DNA from: Methanomassiliicoccaceae archaeon
GTDB lineage: Archaea; Thermoplasmatota; Thermoplasmata; Methanomassiliicoccales; Methanomethylophilaceae
DNA length: 6,108 nucleotides
Direction: 5' to 3'
NCBI GenBank assembly: GCA_009776625.1
Contig: WRNL01000062.1
Location: 2,230 to 8,337, forward strand
Under the pieces are notes generated by a model that was given only the letters and a program-made list of their open reading frames with translations, searched no databases and was not told the origin of the DNA. Below, in pieces: positions 1 through 5,500 of this stretch. The position numbers were made by a program, and so were the translations under genes. Numbering within the stretch: the first letter of the stretch is position 1; the number at the start of each line of letters is the position of its first letter.

Positions 1-944
1 TACATCGCGCTCAGTATGCCGACATCCGTCAGATACACTTTGAAATAGCCCGTCCGGCCGTATGCCGGCAGCGGGAACAGCGGGGCGGTGACGTTGTCGC
101 AGAGCTTTATCAGCCCTGCGTCCCTGAGCCACTCCAGGCTGTTCTCGAATTTCTGTGCGTTAGACCCCCTCTCCACCTCCGAGTACTTGAACTTCTTGTT
201 CTCTCTTGCCAGCTGGTCCGGGATGGACAGGTAGCATCCCCTGACCTTCGGCTTCTCGGCCATGGAGGCGTATTTCGTGATGTCGTCCAGATAGCTGGAG
301 ATTATCCTTTCCTGCTCTTTTTGGACAAGACCGAAGTTCTTCGTCTCAAGGAACACGTTGACTGCCGATGGCATGCCGCCGACGACCGCGTATTCCCTTA
401 ATTTTTCCATGAAGGTGTCGTTGATGGGCTTTGGGACCGCCTTCTTTTCGTCGAAGTGCTCTTTAAGGATGCCGATGTGCGTGTCGTCGTAACCGATGGC
501 CCACAGGTACTCCTCGAAGTCCAAGGAGTACATTTCCATCTGCCTCTCGTATCCGACGGGGATGGATCTTGTCGATTTGTAGGCGACCCCTAGCATCGAC
601 CCAGAAGCTATGCAGTCGAACCTGCCGTCCTCCGCAATTGGTTTCAGTGCCGTCCTGGCGTTCCCACAGTCCTGGACCTCGTCCAGGAACAGGAGCGTCT
701 TCCCAGGGGTGAACCTGAAGGAGCTGTCCATGGACGTGGCCTTCTTTATGATGTCGTCCATGCCCAGGTTGCCCTCGAATACCGCTTTGAACATGGGGTG
801 CGTCAAAAAATTGATCTCGACCATGTTTTCGTAGTTACGCTTTGCGAACTCCCTGACGATGAAAGTCTTCCCCACCTGCCTGGCGCCTTTCAGCAGTAGG
901 CATTCCTTCCTCTTCGTCGCTTTCCACTCCACGAGCGCGTCCAT
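1..944 (-). CDS. AAA_14/DUF4143 family ATPase (C-terminus cut off by window edge)
   Basis: Reading the minus strand by hand gives 314 uninterrupted codons that run off the window start. Visible motifs are a Walker A (GARQVGKT, residues 20-27), a Walker B (LLFLDE, 84-89), a sensor-like strand CIASGSMLGV (111-120), and DUF4143-type motifs: YAVVGGMP (185-192), SYLDDITKYA (217-226) and YLTDVGILSAM near the end. This domain order is that of the AAA_14 + DUF4143 ATPases, which are numerous in some archaea and anaerobic bacteria. Their cellular role is poorly defined. They are usually about 380-450 residues long, so roughly the last quarter is probably missing here. The start chosen is the first in-frame ATG, with AAGGA a few bases upstream. 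The reading frame stays open further upstream, and a CTG at 959-957 lies 10 nt after a perfect GGAGG, so the protein may begin five codons earlier. The 33-bp repeat array lies just upstream of its promoter. Family assignment is firm; function is unknown. Confidence 0.9.
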   Translation of the reverse strand, partial: MDALVEWKATKRKECLLLKGARQVGKTFIVREFAKRNYENMVEINFLTHPMFKAVFEGNLGMDDIIKKATSMDSSFRFTPGKTLLFLDEVQDCGNARTALKPIAEDGRFDCIASGSMLGVAYKSTRSIPVGYERQMEMYSLDFEEYLWAIGYDDTHIGILKEHFDEKKAVPKPINDTFMEKLREYAVVGGMPSAVNVFLETKNFGLVQKEQERIISSYLDDITKYASMAEKPKVRGCYLSIPDQLARENKKFKYSEVERGSNAQKFENSLEWLRDAGLIKLCDNVTAPLFPLPAYGRTGYFKVYLTDVGILSAM

Positions 945-969
945 AATCTTCCTTTTCAGCGTAACATCG

Positions 970-977
970 CCTCCTTT
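970..977 (-). promoter_or_regulatory. Strong Shine-Dalgarno (AAAGGAGG) for the ATPase gene
   Basis: The minus strand reads AAAGGAGG here. It is 25 nt from the in-frame ATG at 944, which is too far for normal initiation. It is 10 nt from an in-frame CTG (959-957). An out-of-frame ATG at 967-965 is only 2 nt away and would give ATG-TTA-CGC-stop. The site therefore favours a CTG start, giving an N-terminus LKRKIMDALVEW that fits the usual start of this family. Confidence 0.5.
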
Positions 978-1018
978 AACTCGGCTACATTTGTCGCATG
1001 AATGTACAGCGTATCTGT

Positions 1019-1026
1019 TATAGATA
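1019..1026 (-). promoter_or_regulatory. TATA-like box for the ATPase gene
   Basis: The minus strand reads TATCTATA, preceded by a run of A. An archaeal transcript starting about 25 nt downstream would have a 5' leader of roughly 40-50 nt carrying the strong ribosome binding site at 970-977. This is positional inference only. Confidence 0.4.
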
Positions 1027-1165
1027 TTTTTTGACATTGAAAAATAGAAAAAATCAATAATTTTCGACATTGAAAAATAGAAAAAATCAATAATTTTCGA
1101 CATTGAAAAATAGAAAAATCAATAATTTTCGACATTGAAAAATAGAAAAATCAATGTTTTTGGAC
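1027..1165. repeat. AT-rich tandem repeat array, 32-33 bp unit, four copies plus partial
   Basis: The core gacattgaaaaatag begins at 1033, 1066, 1099 and 1131, with a degenerate partial copy (ggac) at 1163, so the periods are 33, 33, 32 and 32 bp. The inner copies are nearly identical, differing by one A in an A-run. The two ends diverge (ttttttgac at the left, tgtttttggac at the right). There are no variable spacers, so it is not a CRISPR array. Each junction contains TTTTCGACATTGAAAA, a dyad with arms TTTTC/GAAAA, and each unit also contains ATTGA...TCAAT. On the minus strand every unit carries two T-tracts (tttttt-c-t-a-ttttt), which could terminate archaeal transcription. The array lies between two minus-strand genes, after the hydrolase stop and before the ATPase promoter. 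It could be an operator array, a terminator, or both. Confidence 0.9.
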
Positions 1166-1217
1166 TTAACGGCCCTGGATGACCGCAGAGGCTGCCCCCC
1201 TTGCCTGCCTGTCCGCG

Positions 1218-2567
1218 TCATCTGCTCAGGAACTCGGCGATGTCCCGTACCACTTCCGGGCTCACGTGCCCCTTCAGGCGGTACTCGTCCATCGTCCCCG
1301 CATCCGGCCCCTGCGACACCATGAACAGGTGGTTCAGCCCGCTGTACAGCTTGAACTCCGCCCCTTCCTTGCCGTCCAGTATCTCCTTCCATCGGCCGAA
1401 GTCCTTGTCGGGGTACACCTGGAAGTCCTTGCCGCCCTGGAGGAACAGCATCGGGACATCCAGCGACAGGGCTATCTCCCCCGCGTCCCTGCTGACCATG
1501 TCCTTCACGTAATACGCCGGGTAGCCGAACACCGTCCCGCTCAGGAGCTCGGGCTCCGTCCATTCGTCCAGCTGACCCAGCTTGGCGAGCTCCATCGCCA
1601 CGTATATGGAGAAGAGGAGGCTTTCCTCGGGGGTGGCTGACGCCAGGACCTGGTCGGCCTGTATCTCCGACAGCGTCCTCGGGCTCCCTGCGAGCGAGAC
1701 GAACCCGTTGAACAGCCCGCCGCCCTCCCTCACGATGGCGGGCGCGAGAAGCCCTCCCAGGCTGTGCCCGATCAGGAACACCCTCTCATAGCCCAGGCCC
1801 CTCATCAGCTCGGCGGCGGCCACCGCATCGTCCATGACCTCCTCCACGACGGTCGCCCGCGCTGGGTCGACGTAGCTTGCGCTCTTGTAGACGTACGTCC
1901 TCTTGTCGTACCTGAGCACGTCGATGCCGTACCCGGCCAGCCTCCACGACAGGTCCTGGTACACTTTGTTTTCATAGAGGGTGAGGTCCATGTCGTGCGC
2001 CCCCGACCCGTGGACAATTATGACCGCGACGTCATTCCTGACGGCGGCGTTGGTCGTTATCTTCCCGCTCAGCTCCCACTTCCCGCCAGCGTTGACCTTG
2101 ACATCGACCTCCCTCAGGCCGTCCGGTATCTTATCGAATATGTCCTGGTCGTAGCCCTCGAAGGAGATGCCTGATACGCGGCAGCCGTCGAACGCCATCC
2201 TCACCTTCTTGCCCCCGCCCTCGAAAGCGCAGTACAGGTCGAGGGCGGCCGCGCCGCCCTCCGTCACGGGATCCAGCCTCTCCACGGATTGGAAGTCGCC
2301 GAGCCCTCCCGTCTGCTCCTCCCACAGCGCCCCTATCCCGCCGGCGGGGAGCTTGGGCGTCATGTCGACGCTCAGATAGCCTGTGGCACGGCCGTACTCG
2401 CCTCCGCTGAGGTCGTATATCAGGCTCACTGCGACCGCCTCGTTGTCAGCGGCGATGTCGCCCTCGTCCTCGCTGAGGATCATGAAAGCCGCCGCCGCAG
2501 ACACCGCCAAGATGCAAGCCAGCGCCACTGCGGCCATCACGCCCTTCCTCATGACGGGGCCCTTCAT
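1218..2567 (-). CDS. Membrane-anchored or secreted DUF3887-alpha/beta hydrolase
   Basis: A 449-residue serine hydrolase with an N-terminal membrane segment (about residues 9-31, very Ala/Val/Leu rich) after a short basic start, so the rest is probably outside the cell. Residues about 40-135 match the DUF3887 pattern (a short alpha-beta domain with YDLSGGEYGRATGYLS, then GALWEEQTGGLGDFQSVERL), which commonly sits ahead of alpha/beta hydrolases. The hydrolase domain has the oxyanion strand VIIVHGSGAHD (182-192), the nucleophile elbow GHSLGG (Ser269), the acid Asp381 in FLQGGKDFQVYP, and His413 in GLNHLFM, so the triad is complete. The substrate cannot be told; an esterase or peptidase-like hydrolase is likely. 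C18 lies within the hydrophobic core and does not fit a lipobox well. The start at 2567 is supported by a TATA-like box 24-29 nt upstream (leaderless). A second ATG five codons later is possible. It lies 76 bp after purC on the same strand. Confidence 0.9.
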   Translation of the reverse strand: MKGPVMRKGVMAAVALACILAVSAAAAFMILSEDEGDIAADNEAVAVSLIYDLSGGEYGRATGYLSVDMTPKLPAGGIGALWEEQTGGLGDFQSVERLDPVTEGGAAALDLYCAFEGGGKKVRMAFDGCRVSGISFEGYDQDIFDKIPDGLREVDVKVNAGGKWELSGKITTNAAVRNDVAVIIVHGSGAHDMDLTLYENKVYQDLSWRLAGYGIDVLRYDKRTYVYKSASYVDPARATVVEEVMDDAVAAAELMRGLGYERVFLIGHSLGGLLAPAIVREGGGLFNGFVSLAGSPRTLSEIQADQVLASATPEESLLFSIYVAMELAKLGQLDEWTEPELLSGTVFGYPAYYVKDMVSRDAGEIALSLDVPMLFLQGGKDFQVYPDKDFGRWKEILDGKEGAEFKLYSGLNHLFMVSQGPDAGTMDEYRLKGHVSPEVVRDIAEFLSR

Positions 2568-2590
2568 GCTGGAACAACGGCGTGCGGGGC

Positions 2591-2596
2591 TAAAAA
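2591..2596 (-). promoter_or_regulatory. TATA-like box for the hydrolase (leaderless start)
   Basis: The minus strand reads TTTTTA in an otherwise very GC-rich stretch, 24-29 nt before the ATG at 2567. That is the spacing expected if transcription begins at or next to the start codon. No Shine-Dalgarno sequence precedes that ATG, which agrees with a leaderless mRNA. The same T-tract also ends a hairpin downstream of purC. Confidence 0.45.
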
Positions 2597-2629
2597 CGCA
2601 TCGGCCCCGGCACGCCCTGCGCGGATGCG
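2592..2629 (-). terminator. Hairpin plus T5 downstream of purC
   Basis: On the minus strand CGCATC (2629-2624) can pair with GATGCG (2602-2597) around a 21-nt GC-rich loop, followed at once by TTTTT (2596-2592). It begins 15 nt beyond the purC stop codon. In archaea the T-tract itself is usually the main stop signal. The structure is plausible but the loop is long. Confidence 0.4.
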
Positions 2630-2643
2630 CCCGCCTTAGGGCG

Positions 2644-3330
2644 TCACGCCTGGTCCAGCATCAGCCTGACCAGGTCCAACGGCCCCACGGGGGCGCCGCC
2701 CTTGTAGACGCGCATGTTGCCGCCCGAGATCTCGTCTATGAGGATGACCTCCCCTTCCCTGGACCTTCCGAACTCGAACTTGATGTCGTACAGCTCCATG
2801 CCCTTCTTCGCGATCTCGCCCCCGACTATCCTGGCGATCCTCTGCGTCAGGCCCTTGAGCACCTCGTACTCCTCGCCGCTCAGCAGGCCCAGCATCTCCA
2901 GCGCGTCCTTCGTGATCGGCGGGTCCCCGCGGTCGTCGTCCTTGAGGGTCACCTCTACGAAGGCGTCCAGCGGCTGGCCCTCCGTGCAGTAGTCGCCGTA
3001 CCTCTTCCTGAAGCTGCCGACCGCCCTGAACCTGCATATGACCTCGAGCCCCTTGCCCACGACCTTCGCCGGCCTGACCGTCATCGTGGCGTTCTCGACG
3101 TCGGCGCTGATGTAGTGTGTGGGGATCCCGGCCTCCTTGACCTTGTCGAAGAAGAACTTCGTAAGGCGGACCCCTCCCCTGCCCATCCCCTCGATGGACA
3201 GGCCGACCGTGTTCGATCCGGGGTCGAACCTGCCGTCCTCCCCCGTCACGTCGTCCTTGAACTTGAGCATGTAGTTGCCGTCGTCCAGCTCATAAACCGA
3301 TTTCGTCTTCCCTTCGTACACAAGCCTCAA
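2644..3330 (-). CDS. purC: Phosphoribosylaminoimidazole-succinocarboxamide synthase (SAICAR synthetase)
   Basis: Catalyses the ATP-dependent joining of CAIR and aspartate to give SAICAR in de novo purine synthesis, in the cytoplasm. The 228 residues are full length for the family. Visible motifs are the N-terminal VYEGKTKSVYEL (4-15), the ATP-binding FKDDVTGEDG (24-33), the first family signature ICRFRAVGSFRKRYG (98-112), the second signature LYDIKFEFG (180-188), and LIDEISGGNMR (197-207). The start is TTG at 3330: GGAGG lies 10 nt upstream, and the resulting MRLVYEGKTK matches the normal PurC start, whereas the in-frame GTG three codons later is too far from the ribosome binding site. The overall wording (ITKDALEMLGLL, DEISGGNMR) resembles Firmicutes PurC more than E. 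coli PurC, so horizontal transfer is possible. It is transcribed divergently from the trp operon. Confidence 0.97.
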   Translation of the reverse strand: MRLVYEGKTKSVYELDDGNYMLKFKDDVTGEDGRFDPGSNTVGLSIEGMGRGGVRLTKFFFDKVKEAGIPTHYISADVENATMTVRPAKVVGKGLEVICRFRAVGSFRKRYGDYCTEGQPLDAFVEVTLKDDDRGDPPITKDALEMLGLLSGEEYEVLKGLTQRIARIVGGEIAKKGMELYDIKFEFGRSREGEVILIDEISGGNMRVYKGGAPVGPLDLVRLMLDQA

Positions 3331-3340
3331 AACTGTTCCG

Positions 3341-3345
3341 CCTCC
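3341..3345 (-). promoter_or_regulatory. Shine-Dalgarno that decides the TTG start of purC
   Basis: The minus strand reads CGGAGGCGGAACAGTT directly before TTG. GGAGG is 10 nt from the TTG at 3330, and there is no ATG nearby in frame, which supports TTG as the initiator. Confidence 0.6.
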
Positions 3346-3392
3346 GATGTGTTGGACGCCCCTTCTGGCGCTATGCTTGGGAAGTCGTGATG

Positions 3393-3400
3393 ATTCTTAA
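3393..3400 (-). promoter_or_regulatory. Weak TATA-like box upstream of purC
   Basis: The minus strand reads TTAAGAAT, the most AT-rich stretch close upstream of purC. It would put the transcript start near 3367-3370 and give a leader of about 40 nt including the ribosome binding site. The match to a TATA box is weak. Confidence 0.25.
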
Positions 3401-3550
3401 CCCCTTGCACTGGGGCGACGTTACTGAGTCTTCTGGAGGTGGTGTGGGGTGGGGGTAGGAGAGGCTGCGACCCATATGTCGGTTCAACGCTGGTGCCCCT
3501 GCGTGGGCCGCCCTTTCGACGACACATGCCAGGAGCATCAATACAACAGT

Positions 3551-3590
3551 TTGACACTTTAAACGGGGCTTTGACACTTTAAACAGGGCT
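3551..3590. repeat. 20-bp tandem direct repeat, two copies
   Basis: TTGACACTTTAAACRGGGCT occurs at 3551-3570 and again at 3571-3590 with one mismatch (G at 3565, A at 3585). A weaker third match (cagttgggacactt) lies at 3618-3631, compared with cagtttgacactt at 3547-3559. Each unit contains TTTAAA. Its role is unknown; it may be a regulator site or a trace of a mobile-element end. Confidence 0.8.
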
Positions 3591-3876
3591 TAATCCTCAT
3601 CTCGGAATGGGGGAATTCAGTTGGGACACTTCGGTTATTCACATGTGACATACCTTGTTCGTGCATTAAAGGTCGCACTGTATCAAAGCTATACCAGATA
3701 TCACTACGCCAACGGCATTCGAGATGGGCGCAGACAATAGCCTGCGCAGCACTGCCCATTTATCTGCATCGCCCCATCATGCCTCCATCAAAGCTTACTC
3801 TGATGTAGGCTGCTACAGTCACGTAGCCAAAAGGCATCATGAGCGTGTTCTCGAAAAACCCCTACAAAAAAAATAA

Positions 3877-3902
3877 TGTATAATAATATACATTAATGTA
3901 CA
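3877..3902. promoter_or_regulatory. Three TRP-box-like hexamers in exact 10-bp phase (candidate trp operator)
   Basis: TGTATA (3877-3882), TATACA (3887-3892) and TGTACA (3897-3902) start exactly 10 bp apart, so all would face the same side of the helix. The first two are the arms of the inverted repeat AATGTAT-N6-ATACATT (3875-3894). The third lies in the perfect palindrome ATGTACAT (3896-3903). TGTACA is the TRP-box consensus bound by the archaeal repressor TrpY upstream of trp genes in Methanothermobacter. Here the sites lie immediately upstream of the TATA box of a trp operon. Assignment to a TrpY-like regulator is inference, since no regulator gene is in the window. Confidence 0.6.
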
Positions 3903-3907
3903 TATAA

Positions 3908-3915
3908 TTATATAA
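3908..3915 (+). promoter_or_regulatory. TATA box of the trp operon
   Basis: TTATATAA inside the palindromic tract tataattata. A start point 25-27 nt beyond the box centre falls at about 3936-3938, on the ATG of the small leader ORF. Other AT-rich sequences nearby (for example 3917-3929) could serve instead. The candidate TRP boxes lie 5-30 bp upstream. Confidence 0.55.
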
Positions 3916-3935
3916 TTGAATAATATTGTCCAAGC

Positions 3936-4037
3936 ATGACGATGATTAAGCACACCTTTGTCGGACTGCCGATGAACAGAACACCCAAAGGGGAGCGACA
4001 TCCGGTTGCCAGCGTATTGGAGAGTGGAGCATCATGA
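3936..4037 (+). CDS. Possible 33-residue leader ORF coupled to trpE
   Basis: An open frame of 33 codons begins MTMIKHTFVG and ends in TCA-TGA, where the TGA overlaps the trpE ATG as ATGA (4034-4037). This is the same junction type as trpE-trpG and trpG-trpD. Its first ATG lies where the TATA box at 3908-3915 predicts transcription to start, so it could be read from a leaderless mRNA. It contains no Trp codon, so it is not a classical attenuator peptide. Its codons (AGA, ACA, CGA, GTA, TTG) are less GC-rich at the third position than those of trpE, which argues against a conserved protein. No family is recognised. It may be a coupling leader or a chance frame. Confidence 0.35.
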   Translation: MTMIKHTFVGLPMNRTPKGERHPVASVLESGAS

Positions 4038-5500
4038 TCAGACCGACGCTGGAGGAGGCGCGGCGCCTCGCCGAGGGAGGAGATGAGGGCTCAGTCATCC
4101 CCATCAGCATGGAGCTCTTCTCCGACATACGCACGCCGATGGAGATTCTGAGCCTGATCCGGAAAGAGGGCAGGAACGCTTTCATCCTAGAGAGCGTGGA
4201 GAACGGCGAGAGCTGGGGCAGGTACACCTTCCTGGGCTACGACCCGTCTATGACCGTCACAGGCAGCGACGGGACCGTGACCGTCAGGACCGCGTCGGGC
4301 CAGACCGAAGTCAGAGGGGAGCCCCATGCCATCCTGAGGGGGATCGTGGGCGCTCACAGGGCGCCGAGGGTGCCCTACCTCCCCACCTTCACCGGCGGGT
4401 TCGTGGGGTACTTCTCCTACGAATACGCCAGATACGTGGAGCCGGGGCTGGAGCTCAAGGCAGGGAACCCGCACGGCTACAGCGACTTCTGCCTCATGCT
4501 CTTCAAGAAGGTCATCGCGATAGACCATTTCAGGCAGAAGATATTCCTCATCACGAACATCGATGCGAGGGACCTCGAGCAGGAGTATATCAGGGGCGTC
4601 ACCGACCTCAAGGACATGGAGGCGCTGCTGACTAGCGAGAGGAAAGCGGGCTTCCCCCCGGGGCGGGCCGTGTCCGGGTTCACGCCGCGTTCGACCGAGG
4701 CGGAGTTCGTCGATGCCGTCGAGAGGGTGAAGCACCACATCCGCGAGGGGGACGTGTTCCAATGCGTGCCGTCCATAGAGCTCACGGCGGCTTACGAGGG
4801 GGACCTTCTGCAGGCGTACCGGACGCTGCGCACGATAAACCCCTCGTCGTACATGTTCTTCATGGAGTTCGACGACATGCAGATCGCCGGCGCCTCGCCC
4901 GAGACGCTGGTGTCCCTCAAGGGCGGCGTCATAAGCACGTACCCCTTGGCCGGGACGTGCAGGCGGGCGGACGACGACGATGAGACGAAAAGGCTGATAG
5001 ACAGGCTCCTGTCGGACGAGAAGGAGCTCTCCGAGCACGACATGCTCGTGGACCTGAGCCGGAACGACCTCGGCAAGGTGTGCGGGTTCGGCAGCGTGCG
5101 CGTCGACGAGCACAGGGGCATCAAGATGTGCTCCCACGTCTGCCACATCGAGTCCAAGGTCACAGGCGAGATCCTGCCGGGATGCGACGCCTTCGACGCG
5201 GTGGCGGCGGTGCTGCCGGCGGGGACCCTCTCGGGCGCCCCCAAGAAAAGGGCGATGGAGCTCATAGACGAGCTGGAGGGCGTCAGGAGGGGGGTGTACG
5301 GCGGGGCGGTGGGCTACATCGACCTCGCCGGCGACATGGACCTCTGCATAGGCATCCGCATGGCGGTGCTCAAGGATGGCATCGTCCATGTCCAGGCCGG
5401 CGCGGGGATCGTCGCCGACAGCGTGCCCCAGAGCGAGCACAGGGAGTGCCAGAGCAAGGCCGAGGCGATGCTTAGGGCGATCGGGGGGGCGGTGGGATGA
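4034..5500 (+). CDS. trpE: Anthranilate synthase component I
   Basis: Converts chorismate to anthranilate with ammonia supplied by TrpG, the first committed step of tryptophan synthesis (cytoplasm). The 488 residues are full length. The N-terminal domain contains the feedback motif ILESVENGESWGRYTFLG (51-68). The chorismate-binding domain shows NPSSYMFFM (269-277), GASPE (286-290), YPLAGTCRR (303-311), EHDMLVDLSRNDLGKV (334-349), LPAGTLSGAPK (394-404), YGGAVGYID (422-430) and QAGAGIVADSVP (454-465). Two positions are unusual: the motif normally written NPSPYM has Ser272 in place of the second Pro, and the AGTR motif has Cys309. The overall sequence, including MIRPTLEEARRLAEG and LFSDIRTP, resembles clostridial TrpE, so transfer from Firmicutes is plausible. 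The start is supported by TGGAG 4 nt upstream and the family's usual N-terminus. It overlaps the leader ORF and trpG by ATGA at both ends. Confidence 0.97.
   Translation: MIRPTLEEARRLAEGGDEGSVIPISMELFSDIRTPMEILSLIRKEGRNAFILESVENGESWGRYTFLGYDPSMTVTGSDGTVTVRTASGQTEVRGEPHAILRGIVGAHRAPRVPYLPTFTGGFVGYFSYEYARYVEPGLELKAGNPHGYSDFCLMLFKKVIAIDHFRQKIFLITNIDARDLEQEYIRGVTDLKDMEALLTSERKAGFPPGRAVSGFTPRSTEAEFVDAVERVKHHIREGDVFQCVPSIELTAAYEGDLLQAYRTLRTINPSSYMFFMEFDDMQIAGASPETLVSLKGGVISTYPLAGTCRRADDDDETKRLIDRLLSDEKELSEHDMLVDLSRNDLGKVCGFGSVRVDEHRGIKMCSHVCHIESKVTGEILPGCDAFDAVAAVLPAGTLSGAPKKRAMELIDELEGVRRGVYGGAVGYIDLAGDMDLCIGIRMAVLKDGIVHVQAGAGIVADSVPQSEHRECQSKAEAMLRAIGGAVG

Larger units (their letters stand above)
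3331..3876. other. Long divergent intergenic region without a recognisable gene
   Basis: Between purC and the trp promoter there is no open frame that resembles a known protein. The short frames present (up to 76 codons) have irregular codon use and no ribosome binding site of note. No tRNA or other known RNA gene could be recognised: the GGTTCAA at about 3480 lacks convincing T-arm pairing. The content is a G-rich tract (3435-3464), a 20-bp tandem duplication (3551-3590), an 8-bp palindrome CACATGTG (3640-3647), and small hairpins at 3804-3827. From about 3591 the base composition looks less GC-rich than the genes on either side. It may be the remains of an inserted element or a regulatory or RNA region. 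Confidence 0.6.

Noticed and set aside
1003..1008. A TGTACA hexamer between the ATPase TATA box and its start
   Set aside because: A single 6-mer is expected about once or twice by chance in a window this size, and nothing links the ATPase to tryptophan control.
1027..1165. Short CRISPR array
   Set aside because: The units abut directly without unique spacers, so this is a plain tandem repeat.
2383..3390. Plus-strand open frame of 335 codons opposite purC and the hydrolase
   Set aside because: It spans two real genes on the other strand and their intergenic gap, and its product shows no recognisable domain.
3470..3505. Possible tRNA T-arm (GGTTCAA) in the intergenic region
   Set aside because: The flanking bases pair only through several G-T wobbles, and no acceptor or anticodon arm can be drawn on either strand.
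3559..3759. Small minus-strand open frame of 66 codons in the intergenic region
   Set aside because: It has no family resemblance, no ribosome binding site, and codon use unlike the neighbouring genes; most likely chance.
3804..3827. Two mutually exclusive hairpins (TGTAG/CTACA and GCTAC/GTAGC) resembling an attenuator
   Set aside because: They lie upstream of the apparent trp promoter, have only 5-bp stems, and no T-tract follows, so they are unlikely to control trp transcription.
4187..5440. Long minus-strand open frame (417 codons) opposite trpE
   Set aside because: It is a shadow of the GC-rich trpE codons; its protein is low in complexity (many H, V, R, P) and matches no family, while trpE itself is certain.
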